A stretch of 64,000 nucleotides of DNA from Rhodococcus sp. SBT000017 (GCF_003688915.1 NZ_REFU01000001.1:1364001-1428000); one strand, 5' to 3'. Counted from the stretch's first letter, positions 18,663 through 29,763 are shown. Notes: generated by a model from the sequence alone, not told the origin. A program made the numbers and translations.

Positions 18663-19280
18663 TCAGCTTTCGGTGGGTGTCTCGATCCGCGCCGGAAGGG
18701 TCAGGGGTTTGTATGACGGCCTTGACTTTTCGTACTCCGTAATGGCCTCTACCTGGCGTAATGTCAATCCGATGTCGTCCAGACCCTCCAGCAGACGCCA
18801 CCGCGTGTAGTCGTCAATCGCGAAGCGCACCACCAACGTTCCAGCCGTTACGGTCTTGTCGACGAGGTCGACAATTATTTCCAGACCGGGCTGTTCTTCT
18901 AAGGCTTTCCACAGCAATTCGACGTCCGACTGGTCCACTTCGGCGGCCAGCAGCCCGGCTTTGCCCGAGTTTCCGCGAAAGATATCGGCGAAGCGGGAGG
19001 CGATCACAACCCGAAATCCGAAGTCCGAGAGCGCCCAGACGGCATGCTCGCGTGACGATCCCGTGCCGAAATCGGGCCCAGCAACGAGCACCGAACCTCG
19101 GTTGTAGGGCTCGAGGTTCAAGACGAAGTTCGGGTCCGAGCGCCAGGCGGCGAACAACCCGTCCTCGAATCCGGTCCGGGTGACGCGCTTGAGGTAGACC
19201 GCGGGGATTATCTGGTCGGTATCGACGTTGGACCGTCGTAGCGGAACTCCGATACCGGTGTGTCGAGTAAAAGCTTCCAT
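18663..19280 (-). CDS. leuD: 3-isopropylmalate dehydratase small subunit
   Basis: LeuD is the swivelling small subunit of isopropylmalate isomerase, which converts 2- to 3-isopropylmalate in leucine synthesis together with LeuC. The 205-residue protein contains [16 protein letters not shown], the [17 protein letters not shown] substrate-binding loop and [14 protein letters not shown]. It follows leuC by 44 bases on the minus strand, an operon with the divergent IclR-type regulator upstream. No clear terminator was seen in the 149 bases between leuD and hupB. Confidence 0.97.
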   Translation of the reverse strand: MEAFTRHTGIGVPLRRSNVDTDQIIPAVYLKRVTRTGFEDGLFAAWRSDPNFVLNLEPYNRGSVLVAGPDFGTGSSREHAVWALSDFGFRVVIASRFADIFRGNSGKAGLLAAEVDQSDVELLWKALEEQPGLEIIVDLVDKTVTAGTLVVRFAIDDYTRWRLLEGLDDIGLTLRQVEAITEYEKSRPSYKPLTLPARIETPTES

Positions 19281-19324
19281 CGAATGTGCTCCTATGAGTT
19301 CGATCGATCCGAGCGAAGACGCTT

Positions 19325-20749
<1,425 letters not shown>

Positions 20750-20886
20750 CGCTGTCGCGGACCTCGTCTTCCCTGTCGTCGTCGCGCCGGTGGACGGGCT
20801 GGTCCACCTCGCGTGATCGTCTCGACATCATGCCCCTGGCGCGCACCGAAGATCTCGTAGTTGTGCAATCTCAGCATGCGGGAGTC

Positions 20887-20892
20887 TAATAT
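20887..20892 (+). promoter_or_regulatory. -10 element for leaderless IclR-regulator mRNA
   Basis: TAATAT ends six bases before the ATG at 20899, predicting a leaderless transcript. An imperfect palindrome (GTCT...AGAC, 20884-20905) spans this box and the start codon and could be an autoregulatory operator. Confidence 0.5.
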
Positions 20893-20898
20893 CGTTCT

Positions 20899-21627
20899 AT
20901 GAGACAGCATAGCCCCAACGGCCTCGTCGACAAATCGAGCGGTATCGGTGTCCTCGACAAGGCGATGACGGTGCTGCACGCGGTGGCCGAGAAGCCCTGC
21001 AATCTCAATGATCTGTGCGCTCGAACGAGCCTGCCCCGGGCCACGGCCCACCGCCTCGCGGTCGGCCTGGAGATCCACCGACTTCTGGTACGAGATGCCG
21101 ACGGTCTGTGGCGGACCGGGCCGGGACTGGGAGAGCTTGCGGCGAGCGCATCGGATGCCCTGCTCGATGCTGCCGCCTCGGTACTTCCACGGCTGCGCGA
21201 AATCACCGGTGAGAGTGTGCAGATCTATCGGCGCGAAGGGACGGTGCGGGTGTGTGTGGCATCCATGGAGCCGCCGACCGGACTTCGAGACACCGTGCTC
21301 GTCGGCGCACGTCTGCCGATGACAGCAGGATCGGGTGCCAAAGTCCTTCTTGCATGGGCAGATTCGCAGACTCAACGAACAGTTCTGCCCGATGCAGAAT
21401 TCAGCGAGCGCATTCTTCTCGAGGTTCGGCGGCGCGGTTGGGCACAGAGTGCGGGCGAGCGTGAACCGGGCGTGGCGAGTGTTGCCGCGCCGGTGCGCGA
21501 CAGCAACGACACTGTGGTGGCGGCGATCTCGGTATCCGGACCGATCGATCGAATCGGACGCAAGCCCGGGGCGCGCTGGGCTGCGGATCTCCTGGCGGCC
21601 GCGGACGCTCTGCACAAGCGACTCTGA
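20899..21627 (+). CDS. IclR-family transcriptional regulator of leuCD (LtbR/NdgR type)
   Basis: This 242-residue IclR protein has an N-terminal winged helix (about residues 15-75, GVLDKAMTVLHAVAEKPCNLNDLCARTSLPRATAHR in pieces) and a C-terminal effector domain (about 85-240, with SVQIYRREGTVRVCVASMEP and LPMTAGSGAKVLLAW). Its divergent position to leuCD matches the actinobacterial regulator called LtbR in Corynebacterium and NdgR in Streptomyces, which controls leucine and aromatic amino acid genes. The target assignment rests on synteny and family, not on an identified operator. The start is supported by a TAATAT box six bases upstream. Confidence 0.88.
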   Translation: MRQHSPNGLVDKSSGIGVLDKAMTVLHAVAEKPCNLNDLCARTSLPRATAHRLAVGLEIHRLLVRDADGLWRTGPGLGELAASASDALLDAAASVLPRLREITGESVQIYRREGTVRVCVASMEPPTGLRDTVLVGARLPMTAGSGAKVLLAWADSQTQRTVLPDAEFSERILLEVRRRGWAQSAGEREPGVASVAAPVRDSNDTVVAAISVSGPIDRIGRKPGARWAADLLAAADALHKRL

Positions 21628-21741
21628 GGGAAACCCGCAGACCTGTCGGCCCGAGGAAAACGAGCTGATCGAGCTGTGAGAGTGGGGTACCTTCGTCTCG
21701 AGCGGCCTACCCGGCCGGTCGTCGACTGCGAGGAGTCACCC

Positions 21742-21909
21742 ATGCCCGAATCCGGCAGTGAAGAACTGAAGAAGAAGTTCCGCGAGGTTCTGGAACAGAA
21801 GAACAGCAAGTCCCACAATTCCGTCGAACACAAGGACGGTGGACCGAAGGTCAACAACGCCCACGGTCCGGCCGACCATCAGAAGATGTTCCGCCGCAAA
21901 AGCGTCTGA
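21742..21909 (+). CDS. DUF5302-type small hydrophilic protein
   Basis: This 55-residue, highly charged protein (MPESGSEELKKKFREVLEQK start; HKDGGPKVNNAHGPADHQ middle; FRRKSV end) resembles the actinobacterial DUF5302 family. The N-terminal third is probably a helix, and the rest looks disordered. The function is unknown. The ATG follows GAGGAG eight bases upstream. It lies between the IclR regulator and two tRNA genes and is followed by a strong hairpin at 21927-21966, so it has its own transcript end. No cysteine, signal peptide or membrane segment is present. Confidence 0.75.
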   Translation: MPESGSEELKKKFREVLEQKNSKSHNSVEHKDGGPKVNNAHGPADHQKMFRRKSV

Positions 21910-21926
21910 GACGCTCGCAGCGAAAC

Positions 21927-21966
21927 GACAACACCCTCTCGATCCGCGGATCGAGAGGGTGTTGTC
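21927..21966. terminator. Hairpin between the DUF5302 gene and tRNA-Glu
   Basis: A perfect 20-bp self-complementary stem (centre GATCCGCGGATC) begins 17 bases after the DUF5302 stop and ends five bases before the 3' end of tRNA-Glu. It can terminate transcription from either side. Confidence 0.8.
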
Positions 21967-21971
21967 TGTTG

Positions 21972-22044
21972 TAGCCCCGACGGGATTCGAACCCGCGCTA
22001 CCGCCTTGAGAGGGCGGCGTCCTAGGCCGCTAGACGACGGGGCC
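21972..22044 (-). tRNA. tRNA-Glu (CTC anticodon)
   Basis: A 73-base cloverleaf on the minus strand starts GGCCCCG with a seven-base acceptor closed by a G-U pair. The anticodon stem CCGCC/GGCGG encloses loop CTCTCAA, giving anticodon CTC for codon GAG. The T-loop GGTTCGAATCC is standard. CCA is not encoded. It lies downstream of tRNA-Gln, probably on the same transcript. Confidence 0.95.
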
Positions 22045-22135
22045 AGGAACTTCACCTGCAGTGTTGATCGAGCTTGTAGTGCTGAGCCAGCTTAACTGCC
22101 TCGGCCTCGGCGACAAAATCGCCTTCACCTGCTCG

Positions 22136-22207
22136 CTGGGGTACCAGGACTCGAACCTAGAATGGCGGTACCAGAAACCGCTGTGTTGCCAATTACACCA
22201 TACCCCA
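22136..22207 (-). tRNA. tRNA-Gln (CTG anticodon)
   Basis: A 72-base cloverleaf on the minus strand has acceptor TGGGGTA/TACCCCA. The anticodon stem GCGGT/ACCGC encloses loop TTCTGGT, giving anticodon CTG for codon CAG. The T arm GGTTCGAGTCC is standard. The weak first pair (U-A) is typical of Gln tRNAs that are amidated by GatCAB, all of whose subunits are encoded in this window. Confidence 0.95.
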
Positions 22208-22452
22208 ATGGACTTGAATCGAATTGCTCATCACGATCGATGTGCACTGCGTTTCGAGCCGGGATAGAGACTATCAAAGGTGACTACCCATTCTCCAAAT
22301 CGGCTGCTCAGAGCCACCGAAACCGCGCCGTGGACGGGTCGGGAGTGGCATGAGGCACTGTCTCACGGGGACCCGCGAGCCCCCTCTACGCCTCGTCCGA
22401 CGAGTGGAGCACACTTGTTCTCCGTGACCGATCGCAGACCCCGCCGAGTCCG

Positions 22453-24039
22453 ATGAAGGTTCTGCTCGTTCCTCAGGGCGAGCAGGCCGTGCTGACGCAC
22501 CTCGCCGACGACGGCTCGACGCAGAGCGATCCCACAGTGGTCGAGGATCCGGTCGCGGCCGTAGCCGAGCTCGAGCGAAACGAACGGCCGAGGTGGGTGT
22601 GGGAAGACACGAGCCGGATCTACCCTCGGTTGCTCGAACGAGGGGTACGCGTACGCCGCTGTCACGATCTCGCACTGGTCGGTGCAATTCTGGCGATGCG
22701 GGCCGGCTCCGCGACTGTCCCGTCGGCTCCCGCCGACCTGCGACCGGGTCTGTTCGACGCGAACCCGAACTCCGATCCCGCGGCAGTGCTCACCGAGTAT
22801 CGGCGTCAGCTTCGGGACATCGGTGACGATCGCGCACTGCACCTGCTGGCAGCGGCCGAGTCGGCCGGAGGCCTGGCCGCAGCGGAGATGACCTTCGACG
22901 GGTTGCCCTTCTCTGCCTCCGCGCATCGCCGTCATCTCGACACGATGCTCGGCGCTCGGCCGCTCGACGGATCCCCTCCCCCGGCTCTCGCAGAACTCGA
23001 GAACCAGATTTCCTCGGCGTTCGGCCGACGCATCAACCCGGCCTCGCCCGCGGAGCTGGTGGCCGCGTTCGCGCGCGTCGGAATCGAACTGACATCGACT
23101 CGCGCGCACGTCATCCGCGACATCGACCACCCGGCAGTTCCGCTGCTGTTGCGCCACCGGGATCTCTCGAAGTTGCACGCCGCGAACGGGTGGGCATGGC
23201 TCGAAGCGTGGGTTCGCGACGATCGTTTCCGTCCGGTCTATGTTCCCGGCGCTGTGGTGTCGGGCCGGTGGGCCAGTCGCGGCGGAGGCGGCCTTCAAAT
23301 TCCGAAACCCCTGCGCGCCAGCGTGATCGCCGATCCCGGCTACACCTTCGTGTCCGCCGACGCCGGTCAGCTCGAACCACGCATCCTTGCTGCGATGTCC
23401 GGCGATCCCCGTATGGTCGCCGCTGCAGGCACCGCAGATCTGTACGCACCGGTGGCGGCAGAATCGTTCGGCGGCGATCGCAGTCACGCCAAGGTCGCCG
23501 TTCTCGGGGTGCTGTACGGCGCGACCTCGGGTGAGGCGCGCGCTCTGCTGACGCGACTACGGGCCTCGTTTCCCGGTGCCGTCGCACTGGTGGAGGAGGC
23601 CGCCCGCGCCGGTGAACGGGGCGAGGTCGTTCGTTCGTGGCTGGGACGGGCCTGCCCACCGCCCTCGGCGCAGTGGTGGTCTACCGGTGACGCACACGCG
23701 CGGGGCCGGTTCACTCGCAATTTCGTCGTGCAGGCCACCGCCGCCGAGTGGGCGCTGTGCTTGCTGGCCGATCTCCGTGGTCGGTTGGCCGGGAGCGGAG
23801 CCCGCAGGAGCGACCAGAATTCCGAGACCGGCAGCGAGTTGGTGTTCTTTCAGCACGACGAAGTGGTGGTGCATTGTCCCGCCGCCGATTCCGATCGTGC
23901 CGCCGAAGCGATTGCAGCATCGGCATTGTCGGCAACTCGACTGATGTTCGGCGACACGGCCGTCCGGTTTCCGATGGAGACGAGAATCGACCGCTTCTAC
24001 GGCGCTTCGGCTGCCGGTTCGGAGCCGGATTCGGACTGA
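22453..24039 (+). CDS. Family A DNA polymerase-like protein (annotated elsewhere as bifunctional 3'-5' exonuclease/DNA polymerase)
   Basis: This 528-residue protein is a compact PolA relative without a 5'-3' exonuclease domain. Polymerase motifs are intact: motif A DAGQLEPR (303-310), motif B with Arg343, Lys347, Leu351 where PolI has Phe, and Tyr355, and motif C HDE (468-470). The N-terminal 130 residues occupy the place of the proofreading domain, but no DxE exonuclease motif is visible; only the HDLALVGAIL stretch resembles the exo II region. The ATG lies 245 bases from tRNA-Gln with no recognised partner. The last 43 bases overlap the convergent BrkB gene. A repair or translesion role is possible but unproven. 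Confidence 0.82.
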   Translation: MKVLLVPQGEQAVLTHLADDGSTQSDPTVVEDPVAAVAELERNERPRWVWEDTSRIYPRLLERGVRVRRCHDLALVGAILAMRAGSATVPSAPADLRPGLFDANPNSDPAAVLTEYRRQLRDIGDDRALHLLAAAESAGGLAAAEMTFDGLPFSASAHRRHLDTMLGARPLDGSPPPALAELENQISSAFGRRINPASPAELVAAFARVGIELTSTRAHVIRDIDHPAVPLLLRHRDLSKLHAANGWAWLEAWVRDDRFRPVYVPGAVVSGRWASRGGGGLQIPKPLRASVIADPGYTFVSADAGQLEPRILAAMSGDPRMVAAAGTADLYAPVAAESFGGDRSHAKVAVLGVLYGATSGEARALLTRLRASFPGAVALVEEAARAGERGEVVRSWLGRACPPPSAQWWSTGDAHARGRFTRNFVVQATAAEWALCLLADLRGRLAGSGARRSDQNSETGSELVFFQHDEVVVHCPAADSDRAAEAIAASALSATRLMFGDTAVRFPMETRIDRFYGASAAGSEPDSD

Positions 24040-25001
24040 CTTCGCGGCGGGTCCACGAACGTCACGTCGATGTCCTCGAAGGGCTTGCTGCGTTGCGCTT
24101 CTGCCTGCCCGGTGTAGGTGAGCTTGTCGCCCTCGGTCAGTTCCACGTCGTCGGTGAACGGGGCCAGCAACGCTCGCGGAAAGAGCCGATCGACGCGAAC
24201 CACGTTGATCTCGATGCACATCACGATCGACACCGACGTCACGTACAGAAACGCCAGCAGTCCCAGTACGACGGCGAACACACCGTTGGTGACGGTCGCG
24301 TTGCTGACGACGTACTTGACGTAGCCACTGCCGAAGGTCTGCAGCAGCTGCCAGATCAGCCCGGCGACGACGGCTCCGGGAAGAACCTCGGGGATCGATA
24401 CCGGTCTCGCCGTGGCGAGCCGGAACGCCACGACGAACACGCCGACGTAGAAGGATGTGCCGACCACGAACACCACGAGCCCGGATTCCGGACCGAAATA
24501 TCCTGCGGCACTGAGCACATTGAGTGCCGTGATGGCCAGGACGGCCAGACCGACCGTGCTCAACAGGCCCAGTCCGCGCACCCGGGCCCGAATGGGATCG
24601 GGCCGTAGGTTCTTCGGCACCGTCCACGCAGTGTTCATCGCGTTCTGCAGCGCCACGGCCACCCCCAGTCCGCCGTACAGGGAGCCGAGAACGCCCACCA
24701 CGAGACCGACGGTGCCGCCACCGATGCGTTCGGGCCGGCCCAGTTCGTCGCCGATCACCGGAATCTGACCGAGCGCCGAGTTGAGGATCTGTTGCTGCAG
24801 TTCCGGACTACCGGCCAACACGATGCCCAGAACCGTCGAGAACAGCAACAGTGCAGGAAACAGCGAGACGAAGGCGTAGTAGGTGATCAGGGCGGCGAGG
24901 TAGCCGCCCTGATCGTCGACGAACTTGTACACCACCGCAATGGGAAACCCGAGAACCGGCCGCCTGCGCTGGAGTCGATCCAGTCGATCGGAGACACTCA
25001 T
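23997..25001 (-). CDS. YihY/virulence factor BrkB family membrane protein
   Basis: This 334-residue protein has about six transmembrane helices. It contains the family motifs AALITYYAFVSLFPALLL near residues 35-55, GGLGVAVALQNAMNTAW and LPGAVVAGLIWQLLQ. The C-terminal 60 residues are charged and probably cytoplasmic. BrkB/YihY proteins were once taken for RNase BN and are now thought to be transporters of unknown substrate. It lies 46 bases after gltX on the minus strand and probably shares its transcript. Its 3' end overlaps the polymerase gene on the other strand by 43 bases. Confidence 0.88.
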   Translation of the reverse strand: MSVSDRLDRLQRRRPVLGFPIAVVYKFVDDQGGYLAALITYYAFVSLFPALLLFSTVLGIVLAGSPELQQQILNSALGQIPVIGDELGRPERIGGGTVGLVVGVLGSLYGGLGVAVALQNAMNTAWTVPKNLRPDPIRARVRGLGLLSTVGLAVLAITALNVLSAAGYFGPESGLVVFVVGTSFYVGVFVVAFRLATARPVSIPEVLPGAVVAGLIWQLLQTFGSGYVKYVVSNATVTNGVFAVVLGLLAFLYVTSVSIVMCIEINVVRVDRLFPRALLAPFTDDVELTEGDKLTYTGQAEAQRSKPFEDIDVTFVDPPRSQSESGSEPAAEAP

Positions 25002-25047
25002 TCGAGGCTGTCCCCGAGGACCGGGGTGCGCCGGCGACCGTGCGCCG

Positions 25048-26523
25048 TCACGCCACCTGGGCGCGCGCTGCAGCCAGGCGCGCCAAGGTCTTCTCGCGCC
25101 CGAGCAGTTCCATGGACTCGTACAGCGGCGGGCTGATGTGCGACCCCGTCACTCCCACCCGAATCGGGGCGAAAGCCTTGCGTGGCTTTAGCTCGAGCTT
25201 CTCGATCAACGCGTCCTTGAGAGTCGCCTCCAGGTCGGCCGTCGTCCAGGTCTGCAACGCCGTCAATGCCTCGATCGTGGCGTCGAGAACGGGTGCGGCA
25301 TCGGCGCCGAGGTTCTTCGCCGCGGCTGCAGGGTCGATCTCGAAGCCCGCCTCGTCGACGAACAGGAACTTCAGCAATCCCCAGGCGTCCGACAGGACGA
25401 CGATGCGGGTCTGCACCAGATCGGCCGCGACGGCGAAGGTCTTCTCGTCGACGGGCTCGGTGAGATGGCCCTGTGCGACGAGGTATTCGCGCAGTCGCGC
25501 CGCGAAATCGTCTGCCGCCAGCATCCTGATGTGCTCGGCGTTGATCGCGTCTGCCTTCTTCTGATCGAAGCGTGCCGGATTGGAATTGACCGACGAGATC
25601 TCGAACGCCGCCACCATCTCGTCGAGCGAGAAGACGTCGTGATCGTCCGAGATGCCCCACCCGAGAAGAGCGAGGTAGTTCAGCAGGCCTTCCGGCACGA
25701 ACCCACGATCACGGTGGATGAACAGATTCGATTCGGGGTCACGCTTGGACAGCTTCTTGTTGCCCTGGCCCATGACGAACGGCAGGTGCCCGAACTCGGG
25801 GGTGCGTTCGGCGACACCGATCCTGATCAGTGCCTCGTAGAGAGCGAGTTGACGAGGCGTCGACGACAGCAGGTCCTCGCCGCGCAGGACGTGGGTGATC
25901 TTCATCAGTGCGTCGTCGACCGGATTGACCAACGTGTACAGGGGAACTCCGTTGCCGCGGGTCAGGGCGAAATCCGGTACGGTCCCCGCCTTGAACGTGG
26001 TCTCCCCGCGCACCAGGTCGTTCCACGTCAGATCGTGATCGGGCATCCGCAGTCGCACGACGGCCCCGCGCCCCTCGTCCCGAAAGCCCTGTCGCTGCTC
26101 GGGCGTCAGGTCGCGGTCGAAGTTGTCGTAGCCGAGTTTGGGGTCGCGCCCGGCTGCCTTGTGACGGGCTTCCACTTCCTCGGGCGTGGAGAAGGACTCG
26201 TACGCCTCGCCGGCGTCGAGCAACTGCTGCACGACGGCGATGTGCTGGTCGCGGCGCAACGACTGACGGTAGGGCTCGTACGGGCCACCCACTTCGGGGC
26301 CCTCGTCCCATTCGAGGCCGAGCCAGCGCAACGCGTCGAGCAGGGCGGCGTAGGACTCTTCGGAGTCGCGTGCGGCGTCGGTGTCCTCGATACGAAAGAC
26401 GAAGGTGCCGCCGTGATGCCTGGCGAACGCCCAGTTGAACAATGCGGTTCGGACCAGACCGACGTGCGGGGTACCGGTGGGCGACGGGCAGAACCGAACG
26501 CGGACATCTGTTGCTGTGGTCAT
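25048..26523 (-). CDS. gltX: Glutamyl-tRNA synthetase
   Basis: GltX charges tRNA-Glu and, in bacteria with GatCAB, also mischarges tRNA-Gln with Glu. The 491-residue class I synthetase has the HIGH-type [19 protein letters not shown], the [11 protein letters not shown] motif, [11 protein letters not shown], and the KMSKS equivalent [10 protein letters not shown]. It starts seven bases after the FAH-protein stop, so both genes, and probably the BrkB gene downstream, form an operon. tRNA-Glu and tRNA-Gln genes lie 3-4 kb away. No glutaminyl-tRNA synthetase was seen, which fits a non-discriminating role (inference). Confidence 0.97.
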   Translation of the reverse strand: MTTATDVRVRFCPSPTGTPHVGLVRTALFNWAFARHHGGTFVFRIEDTDAARDSEESYAALLDALRWLGLEWDEGPEVGGPYEPYRQSLRRDQHIAVVQQLLDAGEAYESFSTPEEVEARHKAAGRDPKLGYDNFDRDLTPEQRQGFRDEGRGAVVRLRMPDHDLTWNDLVRGETTFKAGTVPDFALTRGNGVPLYTLVNPVDDALMKITHVLRGEDLLSSTPRQLALYEALIRIGVAERTPEFGHLPFVMGQGNKKLSKRDPESNLFIHRDRGFVPEGLLNYLALLGWGISDDHDVFSLDEMVAAFEISSVNSNPARFDQKKADAINAEHIRMLAADDFAARLREYLVAQGHLTEPVDEKTFAVAADLVQTRIVVLSDAWGLLKFLFVDEAGFEIDPAAAAKNLGADAAPVLDATIEALTALQTWTTADLEATLKDALIEKLELKPRKAFAPIRVGVTGSHISPPLYESMELLGREKTLARLAAARAQVA

Positions 26524-26530
26524 GCTCGCC

Positions 26531-27304
26531 CTACTTCTTCGCTGCGACGGGGTTGGTCAGGGTACCGATTCCCTCGACGGTGATCGACACGCTGTCTCCG
26601 TCGGTGATGGGTCCGACTCCCTCGGGGGTTCCGGTGAGAATGACGTCTCCGGGGAGCAGCGTCATCACCGCGGACACCCACTCGATGATCTTCGGAATGT
26701 CGTGCAGCAGAAGCGAAGTGCGACTCTGCTGTTTGACCACGCCGTCGACCTCGGTCTTGATCTCGAGATCGGTTGGGTCGAGCGAGGTCTCGATCCACGG
26801 ACCGAGCGGACAGAAGGTGTCGTGCCCCTTGGCGCGAGTCCACTGTCCGTCGCGCTTCTGGTGGTCACGGGCCGAGACGTCGTTGGCGACGGTGTATCCG
26901 AGCACCACCTCGTACGCCTTGGCGGCGGGGACGTCCTTGCACGGACGGCCGATGACGATCGCCAGTTCGCCCTCGAAGTGCACCTCGTTGGAGGACGGTG
27001 GCAGCACGATGGGCGCACCGGGGCCGACGATGGAGGTGTTCGGCTTGATGAAGATCACGGGGTCCTTCGGTGCCTCACCGCCCATCTCGGCCACGTGCGC
27101 GGCGTAGTTCTTACCGATGGCGATGACCTTGCTGGCGAGGATGGGCGCGAGCAGTCGCACATCGGCCAGAGGCCACGACCGACCTGTGAACGTGGGTGTG
27201 CCGAAGGGATGTTCGGCGATTTCCTTCGCAGTCTGCGAGTCACCCTCACCTTCGATACTCACGAATGCCACACCATCAGGACTTGCAATTCGACCGAGAC
27301 GCAT
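26531..27304 (-). CDS. Fumarylacetoacetate hydrolase family protein
   Basis: This 257-residue protein has the FAH fold. [17 protein letters not shown] carries the catalytic His environment; [29 protein letters not shown] (Glu metal ligands) and [13 protein letters not shown] follow, with [16 protein letters not shown] near the end. Relatives hydrolyse or decarboxylate beta-diketo acids or act as 2-hydroxyhepta-2,4-diene-1,7-dioate isomerases; the substrate cannot be read here. The ATG is supported by TAGACT six bases upstream, implying a leaderless transcript. It is the first gene before gltX and is divergent from an MFS transporter. Confidence 0.9.
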   Translation of the reverse strand: MRLGRIASPDGVAFVSIEGEGDSQTAKEIAEHPFGTPTFTGRSWPLADVRLLAPILASKVIAIGKNYAAHVAEMGGEAPKDPVIFIKPNTSIVGPGAPIVLPPSSNEVHFEGELAIVIGRPCKDVPAAKAYEVVLGYTVANDVSARDHQKRDGQWTRAKGHDTFCPLGPWIETSLDPTDLEIKTEVDGVVKQQSRTSLLLHDIPKIIEWVSAVMTLLPGDVILTGTPEGVGPITDGDSVSITVEGIGTLTNPVAAKK

Positions 27305-27310
27305 GCCGGA

Positions 27311-27316
27311 AGTCTA
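27311..27316 (-). promoter_or_regulatory. -10 element for leaderless FAH/gltX mRNA
   Basis: On the minus strand TAGACT ends six bases before the ATG at 27304. No ribosome-binding site is visible, so the FAH-gltX-BrkB operon is probably led by a leaderless cistron. Confidence 0.5.
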
Positions 27317-27435
27317 TCGACCGTCGTTCTCCGCACGTCGACGCCGTCCCATCCGCAGATCTTTCGCCGGTGTAATGTTCACGATTGATCCACATAGCAA
27401 GATTGCAAGTCCATATATTGAGACGAAAGGCCGGA

Positions 27436-28671
27436 ATGAGTGCCACGAAGCAGTTGTCCAGCATCGGCGAGACGCGACGGTGGTTCATGCTCGTGCTCGG
27501 GATGCTCGCGCAGACTGCGGGTGCCGTCTTCATCAACGGTGCTGCATTTCTCATTCCCGCCCTGCACGACGACCGGGGACTCGGCCTTGCGACTGCAGGA
27601 TTCGTGGTTGCGATGCCCACCGTGGGCATCATGGCGACCCTCATCGCATGGGGCGTGCTCGTCGACCGCATCGGCGAACGTCTCGTTCTGGTGATCGGTC
27701 TCGGGCTCACGGCCGCAGCGAGTCTCGCCGCAGTTGTCAGCAACTCCATCCCGGTGCTCGCCGTCCTGCTGTTGATCGGCGGTATGGCAGCGGCCAGTGC
27801 GAACAGCGCGAGCGGACGCGTGGTGGTGGGGTGGTTCCCGCCGCATCGCCGTGGACTGGCCATGGGCATAAGACAGATGTCGGTGCCCCTCGGCGTTGCC
27901 CTTGCCGCACTGACCATCCCACCCATCGCCCGTGACCACGGCGTCGGCGCGGCATTGCTCGTACCCGCTGCCGTGTGCGCTGCGAGCGCCCTGCTGTGCC
28001 TCGCGGTCGTCGACCCTCCTCGGCCGAATCGTATCGATGCGGCGGCGCAGGGTCTGCTCGACAATCCGTACCGAGGCAGCAGCCAACTGTGGCGCATTCA
28101 TGCCACGTCCATTCTGTTGGTGGTTCCGCAGTACGTGGTCTGGACATTTGCACTCGTCTGGCTGATGACCGACCGGGGATGGACTGCTGCGGCCGCAGGC
28201 GTCCTCGTCACCGTCACCCAGATCCTCGGTGCGCTGGGCCGGATGAGCGTCGGAGCGCTGTCCGATCGTGTCGGTAGCCGCATGCGGCCCTTACGGTGGG
28301 TTGCGGCTACTGCCACCGTCAGCATGATGGGGCTCGGCATCGCCGACTGGTTCGACTCCCCCGCCGCCATCGTCCTGCTCGTCGTCGCGTCCGTCGCCAC
28401 CGTTGCCCCGAACGGTCTTGCGTTCACCGCTGTTGCAGAGATATCAGGACCGTATTGGAGCGGACGCACTCTCGGAGTGCAGAACACGAGTCAGTACGTG
28501 TTCGCCTCGGCTGTACCGCCGGTGTTCGGGGCAATCGCGGCGATCAGCTTCCCAGTCGCATTCCTGGTGTCGGCGGTCTTCCCCGCACTCTCGGTGCCGA
28601 TCGTCCCCGACGATCCGGCTCCCCAGCCCTCGAACGAACCTCCCGACGAGAGTGCAGACCGCGCACGATGA
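27436..28671 (+). CDS. MFS transporter (CynX/NimT-like)
   Basis: This 411-residue protein has about twelve transmembrane helices in two six-helix halves. The loop after TM2, WGVLVDRIGERLVL, matches the conserved MFS D-R-G-R-type signature, and a cytoplasmic central loop of about 20 residues (VVDPPRPNRID) divides the halves. Its best fit is the cyanate/nitroimidazole-type (CynX/NimT) subfamily; the substrate is unknown. The ATG at 27436 follows GAAAGG. TAATGT about 60 bases upstream is a possible -10 box. It is divergent from the FAH gene and ends in a strong hairpin shared with leuB. Confidence 0.88.
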   Translation: MSATKQLSSIGETRRWFMLVLGMLAQTAGAVFINGAAFLIPALHDDRGLGLATAGFVVAMPTVGIMATLIAWGVLVDRIGERLVLVIGLGLTAAASLAAVVSNSIPVLAVLLLIGGMAAASANSASGRVVVGWFPPHRRGLAMGIRQMSVPLGVALAALTIPPIARDHGVGAALLVPAAVCAASALLCLAVVDPPRPNRIDAAAQGLLDNPYRGSSQLWRIHATSILLVVPQYVVWTFALVWLMTDRGWTAAAAGVLVTVTQILGALGRMSVGALSDRVGSRMRPLRWVAATATVSMMGLGIADWFDSPAAIVLLVVASVATVAPNGLAFTAVAEISGPYWSGRTLGVQNTSQYVFASAVPPVFGAIAAISFPVAFLVSAVFPALSVPIVPDDPAPQPSNEPPDESADRAR

Positions 28672-28698
28672 CGTGCCGAAGGTGACGTGCCCGCAATA

Positions 28699-28743
28699 CA
28701 CGACATGCCACGGTGGGCTGTCGGCCCACCGTGGCATGTCGTG
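28699..28743. terminator. Bidirectional terminator between the MFS gene and leuB
   Basis: A perfect 20-bp stem (left arm CACGACATGCCACGGTGGGC) with a 5-base loop lies between the convergent MFS and leuB genes, 28 bases after the MFS stop and nine bases from the leuB stop. Confidence 0.85.
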
Positions 28744-28752
28744 GCGTGAGAG

Positions 28753-29763
28753 TTACAGGCGCGCTGCGATTCTCGCGCCGATGTCCTTGGTCGACGCGGT
28801 GGTGGTTCCTCGCTCGGCGAGATCCGCTGCGACAGCGGCCTCCACGCGCGCCGCTCCTGCCGCATCGCCGAGATGATCGAGCAACAACGACACCGACAGG
28901 ATCGCCGCCGTCGGATCGGCCTTCTGCTGACCTGCGATGTCGGGAGCACTACCGTGCACGGGTTCGAACATGCTCGGATTGGTACCGGCCGCATCGATGT
29001 TTCCGCTTGCGGCCAAACCGATTCCACCGGTCACCGCCGCCGACAGGTCCGTCACGATGTCTCCGAACAGATTGTCGGTGACGATCACGTCGAAGCGGCC
29101 CGGGTCGGTCACGAGGTGAATCATCGCGGCATCGATGTGCTGGTACGCGACCTCGACGTCCGGGAACTCGGCCGCGACCTCCTCCACCGTGCGAGCCCAG
29201 AGGCTGCCGGCGAACGTGAGCACATTGGTCTTGTGCAGCAGCGTCAGATGCTTGCGCCGAGTCAGAGCCCGCTCGAAACCGTTGCGCACCACCCGTTCGA
29301 CGCCGTAGCGGGTGTTGACACTGACCTCGGTGGCCACCTCGTGCGGTGTGCCGACCCGAAGCGCTCCGCCGTTCCCGGTGTACGGACCCTCGGTGCCCTC
29401 GCGCACGACCACGACGTCGATCTGCTTGTCACCGGCCAGCGGGCCGACCACTCCGGGGTACAGCTTGGCCGGGCGCAGATTGATGTGGTGATCGAGCTCG
29501 AACCGAGCTCGCAACAGCAGTCCACGCTCGAGCACGCCGCTCGGCACCGACGGATCTCCGATGGCTCCCAACAGAATTGCGTCGTGCTCACGCAATTCCG
29601 CCAACACCGAGTCCGGCAGCAGTTCTCCGGTTGCGTTGTAGCGACGCGCACCGAGGTCGTACTCGGTCTTCTCGGCACCGGGTGCAACCACGTCGAGCAC
29701 GGCAAGCGCCTCGGTGACGACCTCGGGCCCGATTCCGTCCCCGGCGATGACGGCCAGCTTCAT
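28753..29763 (-). CDS. leuB: 3-isopropylmalate dehydrogenase
   Basis: LeuB oxidatively decarboxylates 3-isopropylmalate in leucine synthesis, using NAD. The 336-residue protein has [11 protein letters not shown] at the start, [16 protein letters not shown] with the substrate arginines, [13 protein letters not shown] with the catalytic Lys, and [28 protein letters not shown] plus [13 protein letters not shown]. It follows serA by 49 bases on the minus strand, so serine and leucine genes share a transcript. Length and motifs are as in other actinobacterial LeuB proteins. Confidence 0.97.
   Translation of the reverse strand: MKLAVIAGDGIGPEVVTEALAVLDVVAPGAEKTEYDLGARRYNATGELLPDSVLAELREHDAILLGAIGDPSVPSGVLERGLLLRARFELDHHINLRPAKLYPGVVGPLAGDKQIDVVVVREGTEGPYTGNGGALRVGTPHEVATEVSVNTRYGVERVVRNGFERALTRRKHLTLLHKTNVLTFAGSLWARTVEEVAAEFPDVEVAYQHIDAAMIHLVTDPGRFDVIVTDNLFGDIVTDLSAAVTGGIGLAASGNIDAAGTNPSMFEPVHGSAPDIAGQQKADPTAAILSVSLLLDHLGDAAGAARVEAAVAADLAERGTTTASTKDIGARIAARL

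Noticed and set aside
20750..20898. Possible leucine leader peptide upstream of leuC (frame beginning MLRLHNYEIF)
   Set aside because: It has only two early Leu codons, no stop before the leuC start and no terminator hairpin, unlike the ilvB leader.
21910..22452. Integrated element at the tRNA-Glu/tRNA-Gln pair
   Set aside because: No integrase, direct repeat of the tRNA 3' end or compositional break was seen next to them.
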